This document shows positions 17,087 through 25,361 of a stretch of DNA of 64,000 bases, in pieces. The notes below the pieces were generated by a model that was given only the letters and a program-made list of their open reading frames with translations, was not told the DNA's origin and ran no database searches. Position 1 is the stretch's first letter. Each line of letters opens with the position of its first letter. The stretch spans positions 62,001-126,000 of the forward strand of contig NZ_VUMT01000002.1 of the NCBI RefSeq assembly GCF_009696045.1, written 5' to 3'. The stretch is from Velocimicrobium porci (lineage in GTDB: Bacteria; Bacillota; Clostridia; Lachnospirales; Lachnospiraceae). Both the position numbers and the translations under genes were made by a program.

Positions 17087-19357
17087 CTACCCTCTCTTAA
17101 ATATTTTATCACGCCATGAACGACGTGGGTGCAATGGAATCAAATCAAAATTGGGTGTATGTAAATCATATAGATATTCTCCAATCTGATATTCTTCCAA
17201 AACTTTTCTGTTAAAATACTTTTCTACATTTTGGTAACCGGTAGGAACGAAAAACACAATATCAAATCCAATTAAATTCAAAAATGCAGTCATAATACTA
17301 TCTTCTAATGAAATTATTTTCTCTGTTGTATTAATATAAATTAATTTTGGATTCTTTTTTGTAAAATCAAATTTTTGAATCATTCTTATCATTTCTTTTT
17401 TCAGATTAAGCACAGTAGAAATAATGGTATATTCCGTTCCGTTTTCAAACGTGCCCTTAATTGTTCTTTGTTCAATCAATAACGCTAACTTGTCCAACAT
17501 GTATTCTTGCATTTCATCTCTTAAAAAACTATATTGATAACATGGATGCTCTTTTATTTTCGTTTTATTCAGGCGTCCATTCTTAAAAAATTCCGTTGCA
17601 TGTGCCTTTATTGGATTTGCATCGGTGCTATTGATAAATGGTACATTCTTTACTACGATTGTGTCTTCATTAAATAATGCTTTTATCTCAGACCAATACT
17701 CCATTGCCGAGCCGTTTTTAACCCCTGAAACTTTCGCAAAAATAACCGGAAGGTTAACAACGTTATCTATTACGCTGAAGTTCGGTCTATACTTTAATTC
17801 CTGATTCCACAAAATATTAATTTCTTCATATATAGTCTGTAAAGACACTGAAACTGCCTTCGTATACTGCTGATTTCGATATAATCCGGAACCCTGGTAC
17901 ATCATTGTATCTAATTCTCGTTCTGCCTGATATGCCACCGTTGTCATATGTACATCTGAATTTTCACTTGGAAATTTTTCAATTACAAGCGAATTATCAT
18001 AATTTTTTTCAAATAATAACTTGTCTGTCAAACAACATTTTGTATTTAAATTTGGATTTAATATCACTACATCAATTGGAAGTCTTGCTAAAAATCTTAA
18101 AAATAATGCTTCTGTTTCATTTTTACAGCTGCCAAAATATATAAAACAGGAAATGTCCGGCATATTCCAATTTGAAAACAATTCCGGCTGATAACGCTGT
18201 AACCAGCAAAGCAAATAAACCGCCTTATTCGTAAGCTTATTTAAATTATTGTCCGGATCTCTACTTTCCTCCAATATAAGGTCAACAAAAGCCTTTATCA
18301 TGACTCTCTGCAGCTGAATATTGGCAGAGTATTGAATGTTATGAGATAAATCCAATATCATTTGTTCCGGTTTTGTATAGCTATTCCTTCGAATTTTTTG
18401 AATCTCATCTATGGTCGGACAAGAGATGGAATTCTCAACAATTACAATTCTCCGACCATTCGTTTTAAGCTGAAGTTGAAACTGATACAATTCATTCAAA
18501 TAAGTCAATTTATCTTCGACACCATTCATTCTATAAAAACAATTGTAAAATAAATTGGGGTCTGTTCCTCTTAGCTGTATTTCTTTTAGAATATCTTCAA
18601 ATCCATTTCCTTCAATCCAAATATTCGTTGCGTTCATTACATCAGGTAAAATTCCATACAACTGCCGGTTCTTTCTCTCCTGCTCAATCTCATTTCTAAT
18701 CGTCGCAATACTAAATTCTTTCGGAAACGGAAGCATTTCTTCCTTTTCATATAAGATCGAGTACTTCGATTCGGAATCTAATTTTTTATAGGCTTCTTCT
18801 CCATGGATTTGAAGAAATACAATATCACATCCCGCATTAGACAATATTGTAAGCATCTTTAGCTCATAGTTACTAATCTCGCCTTCATAAAGAATTTTAG
18901 GAATCTCATCGTTTCCCAGCTGATTAACAATACGCTCAAATTTATAATATAACCAGCACATAAACTTAATATAGGCATTCCGGAGCATAGAATCGTTTTT
19001 ACCTTCCTGCCTCATCTGCTCCAATGTATCATAAATAGACGTTGCTACATTTTTTCTTTGATAATCATTCATCCGTGGCAACCATTTTTGCAAACTGCTT
19101 ATTAAAAACCCCATGTCAAGCAAAAAATCCATCCCCATGATTTCTTCATAATAAGATAGATTATTTTCATTAGGATTTGATATTCTTCCTTCAATAACAA
19201 CACCAGACCGTCTTGCCGCCTCGTAGTATTTCTTTATAAAATTTTTTATGCCCTCATTATATCCGGCAATACGATAAAAATAAACTTCTCCTTTGTTTCT
19301 GGCACTTAACGTATTAAAATACTGATTCAAATTTTCTAACATTTTATGTTCAAACAT
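17087..19357 (-). CDS. yceG: YceG-family protein of the Ter/Yce module, function unknown
   Basis: 756 residues without signal peptide or membrane helix. Size, context and the phrases YFNTLSARNKGEVYFYRI (near 12-30) and FLNLIGFDIVFFVPTGYQNVEKYF (near 695-720) fit the bacterial YceG family (the B. subtilis locus protein, not the MltG/YceG of E. coli). The family is known only as a component of the Ter-linked biosynthetic module. Two halves can be seen: residues 1-330 and 340-756 share the pattern of a hydrophobic strand followed by a helix (SNAGCDIVFLQI, LIGFDIVFFVP), which suggests an internal duplication. Function is unknown. Confidence 0.8.
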   Translation of the reverse strand: MFEHKMLENLNQYFNTLSARNKGEVYFYRIAGYNEGIKNFIKKYYEAARRSGVVIEGRISNPNENNLSYYEEIMGMDFLLDMGFLISSLQKWLPRMNDYQRKNVATSIYDTLEQMRQEGKNDSMLRNAYIKFMCWLYYKFERIVNQLGNDEIPKILYEGEISNYELKMLTILSNAGCDIVFLQIHGEEAYKKLDSESKYSILYEKEEMLPFPKEFSIATIRNEIEQERKNRQLYGILPDVMNATNIWIEGNGFEDILKEIQLRGTDPNLFYNCFYRMNGVEDKLTYLNELYQFQLQLKTNGRRIVIVENSISCPTIDEIQKIRRNSYTKPEQMILDLSHNIQYSANIQLQRVMIKAFVDLILEESRDPDNNLNKLTNKAVYLLCWLQRYQPELFSNWNMPDISCFIYFGSCKNETEALFLRFLARLPIDVVILNPNLNTKCCLTDKLLFEKNYDNSLVIEKFPSENSDVHMTTVAYQAERELDTMMYQGSGLYRNQQYTKAVSVSLQTIYEEINILWNQELKYRPNFSVIDNVVNLPVIFAKVSGVKNGSAMEYWSEIKALFNEDTIVVKNVPFINSTDANPIKAHATEFFKNGRLNKTKIKEHPCYQYSFLRDEMQEYMLDKLALLIEQRTIKGTFENGTEYTIISTVLNLKKEMIRMIQKFDFTKKNPKLIYINTTEKIISLEDSIMTAFLNLIGFDIVFFVPTGYQNVEKYFNRKVLEEYQIGEYLYDLHTPNFDLIPLHPRRSWRDKIFKRG

Positions 19358-19375
19358 AAGCTATCAAACTCACCC

Positions 19376-19721
19376 TCAATATCGATTCATTCTATTTCTG
19401 TTCATCGCAAACCCAAGTCCTGCACCAACAATTCCACCCAATATATGAGTCAGATTAGAAACATTATTCCGTACAAATAACCCTTCATAAAGCTGTCCTC
19501 CTAAATATATAACAGCAACAAGTAGAAACGTTAGCGGAACTTCTCCTTCTTTTATGCTCGTAATTGGCGATAACAAAATTAATGCAAATACAACACCACT
19601 TGCTCCTAATAACATCACATTAGGTAAAAAAATAAAGTGAACAAGTCCGGTCACAAGTGCTGTTGAAATTATAACAAAAAACAGATTAAGTGAACCATAT
19701 TTTTACTTTTCTTTTTGTCAT
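19376..19721 (-). pseudogene. Rhomboid intramembrane protease, internally deleted and frameshifted
   Basis: A ribosome binding site (GAGGTGG) and ATG at 19721 open a frame of only 11 codons that ends at 19686. Shifting frame, an intact rhomboid C-terminal half runs to 19376: YGSLNLFFVIIS, then LLGASGVVFALIL with the catalytic Ser, and LTHILGGIVGAGLG with the catalytic His. The first membrane helices and the HxxxN motif, about 90-100 residues, are missing between the two parts. A GTG at 19654 could start a 92-residue piece, but it would lack the helices needed for a protease. It lies 18 bases before yceG and so is the first position of the ter operon. Confidence 0.75.
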
Positions 19722-19741
19722 AAATCCACCTCATATTATAT

Positions 19742-19780
19742 AACTGTAATTAATATAGCAAATATAACTACAGTTTTCAA
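19742..19780 (-). promoter_or_regulatory. Promoter of the ter/yce operon with an overlapping inverted repeat
   Basis: TTGAAA (19775-19780) and TATATT (19752-19757) on the minus strand are 17 bases apart. An inverted repeat, AACTGTA at 19742-19748 and TACAGTT at 19769-19775 with further pairing inside, covers the -10 and spacer, so it is placed like a repressor operator. Confidence 0.65.
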
Positions 19781-19933
19781 GTTGAAAGTCTATTTTGTTA
19801 CAATTCTTAGCAACTTTCGTTAAATTTTCAAACAAATCCACAAATAAATTGTAGCATCATTTAACGCAGAACTAAATAAAAGAGATACTTTATCATATTT
19901 TTACAAAAATAACTACCATTTCCAATTCTACAA

Positions 19934-19942
19934 TGTTATAAT
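19934..19942 (+). promoter_or_regulatory. Extended -10 promoter of the CitE-like gene
   Basis: TGTTATAAT (an extended -10, TGn-TATAAT) lies 31 bases before the ATG. No good -35 is seen at the right distance (TACCAT at 17 bases). The 153 bases between this and the ter promoter hold no other clear signal. Confidence 0.5.
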
Positions 19943-19972
19943 TATATCAATTGCTTGCAAAGGAGTAACTAC

Positions 19973-20938
19973 ATGAAAAACGAAATACTTTGTTATAGTA
20001 TTGGTGCTCTCTTATATTGTCCCGCTAATAACGAAAACATAGTTCACTATTTAATTAACGAAAAATTTGGGACTCTGTTTTCACTTGCCTTATGCTTAGA
20101 AGATACGATTCGTGATAGCTGTGTTGCAGAAGCCGAACAACAGCTTATCCACTCTCTCAAACAGTTACACAAAGAATCACAAATCAAAGATTTTTTTATG
20201 CCTCATATTTTCATCAGAGTAAGAGAACCCAAACAAATAAAAAAATTAACCCTACAACTAGGTCAGGCTATCTCTATCGTAAAAGGATTTATTATTCCTA
20301 AGTTTTCTTTAGAAAATGCTGACAGCTATATACAAGAACTTCTTGAAACTAATGAGCATGTAACTCAAACCTTATATATGATGCCTATTTTTGAAAGTCC
20401 TACTATTATACCACTAAACACAAGATATGATATTTTATATGGATTAAAAGAAAAATTGGATTCCATTTCTCAATATGTTCTTAATATCCGTGTTGGCGGA
20501 AACGATTTATGCCATGCATTCGGTTATAGGCGGCATAGTAGTGAATCTATTCATGATATCAAACCAATTTTTAATATTCTCTCTGACATTATAACTGTAT
20601 TTGGAATGGACTATGTTGTATCCGGTCCTGTGTGGGAATATTATAATGGAGAAGGATGGGATACAGGTCTTAGAAATGAATTAAACCAAGACAGGTTAAA
20701 TGGCTTTATTGGAAAAACAGTAATTCATCCTAATCAGATTCCGCTCGTCAATGAAGCTTACAAAGTGTCAAAAGCAGATTTCGAAGATGCTGTTTCTATT
20801 TTAAACTGGGATTCCAATTTAAAAGGGCTTGTATCCGGCAGTGCTGAAAACACTAGAATGAATGAATATAAGACCCATTCTAACTGGGCAAAAAAAATTA
20901 TAATCTTATCCCATATCTATGGGAAGTCAGAATTTTAA
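19973..20938 (+). CDS. CitE/HpcH-like TIM-barrel C-C bond lyase of the Ter-linked module
   Basis: 321 residues from the ATG at 19973, with AGGAG eight bases upstream. The start SIGALLYCPANNENIVHYL and the phrases ALCLEDTIRD (near 43), HIFIRVREP (near 80) and NIRVGGNDLCHAFGYRR (near 165-182) match HpcH/HpaI aldolase/citrate-lyase-beta-like proteins, of the subgroup tied to Ter operons. Acidic metal-site residues are visible in LEDT. It should cleave or join a C-C bond in making an unknown small molecule. It is divergent from the ter/yce operon and shares its control region. Substrate is unknown. Confidence 0.82.
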   Translation: MKNEILCYSIGALLYCPANNENIVHYLINEKFGTLFSLALCLEDTIRDSCVAEAEQQLIHSLKQLHKESQIKDFFMPHIFIRVREPKQIKKLTLQLGQAISIVKGFIIPKFSLENADSYIQELLETNEHVTQTLYMMPIFESPTIIPLNTRYDILYGLKEKLDSISQYVLNIRVGGNDLCHAFGYRRHSSESIHDIKPIFNILSDIITVFGMDYVVSGPVWEYYNGEGWDTGLRNELNQDRLNGFIGKTVIHPNQIPLVNEAYKVSKADFEDAVSILNWDSNLKGLVSGSAENTRMNEYKTHSNWAKKIIILSHIYGKSEF

Positions 20939-20972
20939 TAGAATCGCAAAAATCTTTAATATTCGGCACGTA

Positions 20973-21026
20973 TTGATAATTATCAAGTTCTATGTTATTA
21001 TAACCATATCCCCCCTAGGGGGATAT
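20973..21026 (+). promoter_or_regulatory. MATE gene promoter carrying two palindromes
   Basis: TTGATA (20973-20978) and TATTAT (20996-21001) are 17 bases apart, with TG before the -10. The 14-bp perfect palindrome TTGATAATTATCAA (20973-20986) includes the -35. A second palindrome, ATATCCCCC-CTA-GGGGGATAT (21006-21026), covers the expected transcription start. A TATAAT at 21024-21029 could serve a second start. Confidence 0.65.
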
Positions 21027-21067
21027 AATTTTTCATAAATACCCTAATGCATTAGGAGATATAGAAG

Positions 21068-22402
21068 ATGAACCGATTAAAAAAAGACACTTGGTGTACG
21101 TTAAAATTGGCTTTCCCCATTATCATTGAAAATACATTGCAAACATTGCTAGGAACAACCGATACTTATTTTGCAGGTCAATTAACTGATACTGCAATTG
21201 CAGGTATTAATATAACTAATATTATAATGAATATCTTTATAGCATTTTTTACTGCTGTCAGTATCGGAACAACTGCCATTGTTACAAGAAGTTATGGAAA
21301 AAAAAACTACGAGAAAACAAATAAATCTATGGTTCAGTCAATTATCATTGGTTTCTGGCTAGGATTAACAATTGGTATTATCTGCTTCATCTTTTATAAA
21401 CAATTTTTAATGGTGTCAAAGACACCTAAAACTATTATTGAATATGCAACGCCTTACTATTTCGTAGTTGCTATTCCATCTATATTTCTTTGTCTGCAGT
21501 TAATATTGTCCAGTTGTCTGAGAGCTGTCAAAGATACGAAAACACCTATGTATATAACCGGACTGTCAAATATATTAAACATTCTATTGGATACTTTATT
21601 TATCCATCTTGGATACGGAGTATTAGGACTCGCTTTAGCGACAACACTATCCCGAATCATCGGTATGTTACTTCTATTTTATAAATTGCAAAGGCATGAC
21701 ACGAATATTAAGTTCTGCAAAAAAGATTTTGTAGCAGATAAAAAATTGATTAAAACTATTCTTACAATCGGTATTCCTGCTGGTGCAGAAAAACTAATTA
21801 TGCGAATAGGACAGCTTTTATATAACAACATGATAATTTCTATTAGCGTGACTGCATATGCTGCACATAATATCGCCGGAACCATTGAAAGCTATTCTTA
21901 TATTCCAGCTATGGGATTTGGGCTGGCTGCATCTACTTTGGTCGGTACCTCACTGGGAGAACAAAAAATCGAAGATGCAAAAAAATATACTTATATCAGC
22001 TATTTATTGTCTGCTATTTGTATGATAATAATAGGTGCTGTATTTTATATCTTTGCCAAACCACTTGCTTCCTTATTTACTACTACAAAAGAAACGCAAT
22101 TATTCGTTGCAAGTGTACTCCGAATAATTGCGTTTTTTCAACCATTTTCCGCTTTGGTACAAGTTATGACCAACTCACTTCAAGGTGCAGGTGATACAAA
22201 ATTCCCTATGTATTCAACGCTCATCGGTATCTGGGGAATCCGATTAGGTATCGGTTATCTGTTAGCCATTCCTTTTAGATTAGGTCTTAAAGGCGTTTGG
22301 TATGCTTATGCTTTTGATTTAGTAATTAGAGGACTTATACTTTTAATAAGATTTTATAACGGAAAATGGGAAGAAATAATAATAAGTGTGGACAAAAAAT
22401 AA
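21068..22402 (+). CDS. MATE-family multidrug/metabolite exporter
   Basis: 444 residues with twelve hydrophobic segments. The N-terminal phrase LAFPIIIENTLQTLLGTTDTYFAGQL and the second-half repeat ILTIGIPAGAEKLIMRIGQLLYNNMII are the paired family signatures. MATE proteins export cationic or other small molecules using Na+ or H+ gradients. AGGAG precedes the ATG. It lies 129 bases after the CitE-like gene with its own promoter, so it may be a separate unit; whether it exports a product of the Ter-linked pathway is a guess. Confidence 0.92.
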   Translation: MNRLKKDTWCTLKLAFPIIIENTLQTLLGTTDTYFAGQLTDTAIAGINITNIIMNIFIAFFTAVSIGTTAIVTRSYGKKNYEKTNKSMVQSIIIGFWLGLTIGIICFIFYKQFLMVSKTPKTIIEYATPYYFVVAIPSIFLCLQLILSSCLRAVKDTKTPMYITGLSNILNILLDTLFIHLGYGVLGLALATTLSRIIGMLLLFYKLQRHDTNIKFCKKDFVADKKLIKTILTIGIPAGAEKLIMRIGQLLYNNMIISISVTAYAAHNIAGTIESYSYIPAMGFGLAASTLVGTSLGEQKIEDAKKYTYISYLLSAICMIIIGAVFYIFAKPLASLFTTTKETQLFVASVLRIIAFFQPFSALVQVMTNSLQGAGDTKFPMYSTLIGIWGIRLGIGYLLAIPFRLGLKGVWYAYAFDLVIRGLILLIRFYNGKWEEIIISVDKK

Positions 22403-22457
22403 AAAATAGAGAAACACAACTTTTTTATTTTTCCTAAAAGCGTTGTATTCCTCTATT
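22391..22457 (-). terminator. Intrinsic terminator of the sigH/tRNA-Thr transcript
   Basis: A 16-bp stem with two mismatches (arms 22405-22420 and 22442-22457) is followed on the minus strand by a T-rich run (22391-22406). In the plus direction no U tract follows, so it should serve the minus strand. Confidence 0.7.
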
Positions 22458-22475
22458 TATACGACTTCCCTTCCA

Positions 22476-22548
22476 AGCTGCCTAGGGGACTTGAACCCCC
22501 GACCTCCGCCTTACCAAGGCGACGCTCTACCGACTGAGCCAAGGCAGC
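22476..22548 (-). tRNA. tRNA-Thr (anticodon GGU)
   Basis: A full cloverleaf on the minus strand: acceptor GCTGCCT/AGGCAGC, D arm with GGCTCAGTCGGTAGAGC, anticodon arm TCGCC-TTGGTAA-GGCGG giving GGT, and T loop GGTTCAAGTCC. CCA is not encoded. It starts only three bases after the sigH stop codon and is probably co-transcribed with it. Confidence 0.95.
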
Positions 22549-22551
22549 ATA

Positions 22552-23181
22552 TCAATGGTGTATCTGTTTTAACACATAATTTAGTTTACTCTTAACACGT
22601 TGAATTGCGTTATCAATTGATTTCGGTGAACGCTCTAAACGCTCAGCTATCTCTGTATATGGATACCCTTCCATATACAAATTCATAACCTCTTTTTCCA
22701 ATAAACTAAGATGTCTTCCGAGTTCATATTCTATCACACTGACCGTCTCTTTGTCAATAACCAATTCCTCCGGATTCAACTTATGAGCCGCAGGGAGAAA
22801 GTTTATATAAGGATCCTTCATATCTTCATATTCCTCTAAAAAAGCCGGACTATAAAAGGAGATATAAGTATTTAAAGGCATATTTTTTTGACGATTTGAA
22901 TTTTTAATTGCGGAATAAATCTGTCCCGCAATGCACAAATCGGCAAATGTATAAAAAGATGCTTTCTTATCTGGTTCGTAATCTCTTATTGCTTTATATA
23001 AACCAATCATTCCTTCCTGAATAAGATCATCCTTATCTCCATCAATTAAAAATAACTTTCTTGCCCGTTTCCGCACTAAGTTCTTATATTTATCCATCAA
23101 AAAATCAACAGCGTCATTATCACCCTGCCGAATCAATACAATAATCTGTTCATCTGTAAGTTGATTATATGATTGCTTCAC
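22552..23181 (-). CDS. sigH: RNA polymerase sigma factor SigH (Spo0H-like)
   Basis: 209 residues from a GTG at 23181, chosen because GAGGGG lies seven bases upstream; a TTG at 23187 is too close to it. Region 2 carries DDLIQEGMIGLYKAIRDYEPDKKASFYTFADLCI (about 50-85), and region 4 has LSLLEKEVMNLYMEGYPYTEIAERLERSPKSIDNAIQRVKSKL (about 155-200). This is the pattern of SigH, which starts sporulation and competence programs in Firmicutes. Its place after rlmB is the usual clostridial order; here an IS607 element separates the two. Confidence 0.93.
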   Translation of the reverse strand: MKQSYNQLTDEQIIVLIRQGDNDAVDFLMDKYKNLVRKRARKLFLIDGDKDDLIQEGMIGLYKAIRDYEPDKKASFYTFADLCIAGQIYSAIKNSNRQKNMPLNTYISFYSPAFLEEYEDMKDPYINFLPAAHKLNPEELVIDKETVSVIEYELGRHLSLLEKEVMNLYMEGYPYTEIAERLERSPKSIDNAIQRVKSKLNYVLKQIHH

Positions 23182-23261
23182 ATCCAATCCCCTCTTTTAA
23201 TTTATCAGCATCTAGTCTATTTACAAGTCATGAATTTCATTTTCGTAAAATATAGAAAACA

Positions 23262-23288
23262 GTCCGGCAAGCATTATTCTTGCCGAAC
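23262..23288 (-). terminator. Hairpin between rlmB and sigH, likely terminator
   Basis: GTTCGGCAAG pairs with CTTGCCGGAC (one mismatch) around a 7-base loop, followed on the minus strand by TGTTTTC. It lies outside the IS element and was probably the original rlmB terminator. Confidence 0.6.
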
Positions 23289-23339
23289 TTTATCTTTACT
23301 GTTTTTATCCGTTACTGAAAACTTATAAAAAGTTGTAAA

Positions 23340-23478
23340 CCTTTATGTTTCATTCCTACTTCAATGTGTATGCTTTTGTACTGAATAAATCCAGATACTA
23401 CTCACAAGTTCTTGTACACTCCATAGGCGTAAATTCCTGACTAACGTACCAGTACATATCTGCATTAACTTGAACGTG
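23340..23478 (-). ncRNA. Possible omega RNA region at the tnpB 3' end
   Basis: The 139 bases between the tnpB stop and the right end code for nothing clear but hold short inverted repeats (CAGATA/TATCTG spanning about 65 bases, and ACAAGAACTTGT). TnpB guide RNAs are made from this position in related elements. No covariance model was run. Confidence 0.35.
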
Positions 23479-24660
23479 TTATGATACAGATTGTTGTTCT
23501 AAAGTCGTTTTTCCATATCTTTTTAGATTCAAAGAAGCTTGGTAATCTCTATCTATCACGTTTCCACATTCACATTTGTAAATACGGTCTGATAACTTTA
23601 AATCTTTCTTGATATTTCCGCAACAACTACATAGTTTAGAACTTGGAAAGAATCTATCTGCAAGAATTATCGGAATATTCTTCCATGCAGATTTGTATTC
23701 CATCTGTCGTCTAAATTCTCCAAAACATTGTTGTTGAACTGCCTTCGATAAATGTCTATTCTTCATTATTCCTTTTACATTCAAATCTTCCATACATATA
23801 AAACTTGGTTCTCGTTTTATGATTTCAGAGGTTGTCTGATGTAAATAGTTTTGACGAAGATTGGTTAGTCTGTGATTTAACTTTAAAAGTTCTTGTTCAC
23901 TTTTTATAAGGTTACTTGTTTTACAGTAATTTTCTCCTTTCTTATTTTTCTCATATCTTCTTGATATGGAACGCTGTAACCTGCGTTTTCTTTTCTCTAA
24001 TTTCTTTACTTTTTGAGTTTTATTTATATTCTGATATTTATGCCCATTCGAACAGATTGCTAAATCTTTTATTCCTAAATCAATTCCAATTCCTTCGTTT
24101 GATGGAAAAGCAGAACTGTCTTCGTATTCCATTCCAATTGTAATCCACCAATTTAATCCGTCATATTTTATACGAGGATTCATGTACTTTACGTTTGCAA
24201 TAGGAATACGACCATGTTCTGCAAGCCTGATCCAATTTAATTTCTGTTTGTTTTTCTTTTTCGAAGCAGCGAATCCTTCTACTTTTACATGAGTGTCTGT
24301 AAATTGGATTTTTACATTATCCTGATAGAATTTTGGCATGGAATGTTTCTTACTCTTAAATCGTGGAAACCTTGTATACCCATTAAAGAAATCTCTATAC
24401 GCTTCACAAGCGTCTTTAATTGCTTGTTTGGTTACATTGTTAGAAACCTTATTTAACCAAGCATATTCTTCTGTCTTCTTTAATTGTGTAAATTCTTTTC
24501 GTAAATCTCCATCCGATATAAACTTACCACCGTTTTTATAATTATCCTGTTCTCTACCCAAAGCCCAGTTATAAGCAAATCTGGCCGTATTAGCATATTG
24601 GAATAATTTGGTTTTTTGTTTATTATTTGGAATCAACATTACTCGAATTGTTTTTATCAT
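23479..24660 (-). CDS. tnpB: TnpB RNA-guided nuclease (IS607-associated)
   Basis: 393 residues from the ATG at 24660. The RuvC site looks intact: D194 in GIDLGIKDL, E291 in CMEDLNV and D372 in DRDYQASLNL. The zinc ribbon is C344, C347, C363 and C365. A Lys/Arg-rich helix region (215-245) may bind the guide RNA. TnpB uses a guide from the element end to cut matching DNA next to a short motif, which favours keeping the element. The frame overlaps tnpA by 38 bases, which suggests coupled translation. Two GTG codons just upstream are other possible starts. Confidence 0.93.
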   Translation of the reverse strand: MIKTIRVMLIPNNKQKTKLFQYANTARFAYNWALGREQDNYKNGGKFISDGDLRKEFTQLKKTEEYAWLNKVSNNVTKQAIKDACEAYRDFFNGYTRFPRFKSKKHSMPKFYQDNVKIQFTDTHVKVEGFAASKKKNKQKLNWIRLAEHGRIPIANVKYMNPRIKYDGLNWWITIGMEYEDSSAFPSNEGIGIDLGIKDLAICSNGHKYQNINKTQKVKKLEKRKRRLQRSISRRYEKNKKGENYCKTSNLIKSEQELLKLNHRLTNLRQNYLHQTTSEIIKREPSFICMEDLNVKGIMKNRHLSKAVQQQCFGEFRRQMEYKSAWKNIPIILADRFFPSSKLCSCCGNIKKDLKLSDRIYKCECGNVIDRDYQASLNLKRYGKTTLEQQSVS

Positions 24661-25276
24661 TGTCTTCACCACCTTCTTCTATCAGTTCTTTAACAAGTTT
24701 TCTTGCTTTATTTGCACGTTTTCCTTGTAACTTACAACTGAATACAGTTATTATTTGAACTAAATCTTCAACAAGTTCTTGTTGCTCTGGTTTTTCAGTG
24801 TTATCAATTATTTCTATATCGCAATTATATAAACTTGCAATATATTCAACTAATTCAAAACCAAATCGTAATAATCTATCTTGATACAAAACTACAACCT
24901 TTTCGACTTTATTCTGAGAGATTCGTTTAATCAGTTCTTTTAATCCTTTTTTCTTATAATTGATTCCAGAGCCAATATCACTAATAATCTCAAAAGGCTT
25001 GCCTTGTGCAGTTAAGTACAATTTCATATTCTCTATTTGACGTTCCAAATCATCTTTTTGTTTCTTGCTTGAAACTCTACAATAGCCAATGGTAATTCTA
25101 TCAAGATTTGGTTTTATATTCACCACTTGATTCAATTGTTCGTGCGAATAATATCTATATCCATTGCTAGAAGTATGATGTGGATGAAGTTTTCCGTTAT
25201 TGTCCCAATTCCGTAATGTTTGTGCTGAAACTCCTAAAATTTTTGAAAATTCATTGATAGAATAGTATTTGCTCAT
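24623..25276 (-). CDS. tnpA: IS607-type serine recombinase TnpA
   Basis: 217 residues from the ATG at 25276 with AAGGAG nine bases upstream. An N-terminal MerR-like helix-turn-helix (SINEFSKILGVSAQTLRNWDNNGKL, about 6-30) precedes a small serine-recombinase domain: YCRVSSKKQKDDLERQ with the likely catalytic Ser69, then YQDRLLRFGFELVEYIA near 150. This order, HTH first, marks IS607 rather than phage or resolvase serine recombinases. It appears complete, so the element may be mobile. Confidence 0.94.
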   Translation of the reverse strand: MSKYYSINEFSKILGVSAQTLRNWDNNGKLHPHHTSSNGYRYYSHEQLNQVVNIKPNLDRITIGYCRVSSKKQKDDLERQIENMKLYLTAQGKPFEIISDIGSGINYKKKGLKELIKRISQNKVEKVVVLYQDRLLRFGFELVEYIASLYNCDIEIIDNTEKPEQQELVEDLVQIITVFSCKLQGKRANKARKLVKELIEEGGEDNDKNNSSNVDSK

Positions 25277-25361
25277 AATTAAAATCTCCTTATAATGTTT
25301 ATACTTTATTCTATCAAGATAAGTTATAAAATTCAACAGATATTTATAACATTTTACAAGT

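Noticed and set aside
19376-19654. A short functional rhomboid protease starting with GTG at 19654
   Set aside because: The first helices and the HxxxN motif are missing, and the original start signal leads into a broken frame.
22405-22457. Terminator of the MATE gene
   Set aside because: The stem has no U tract in the plus direction; the T-rich run is on the side that serves the minus-strand tRNA/sigH transcript.
23479-24660. Cas12-like effector
   Set aside because: Size, zinc ribbon and the tnpA neighbour show a TnpB; no repeats or cas genes are near.
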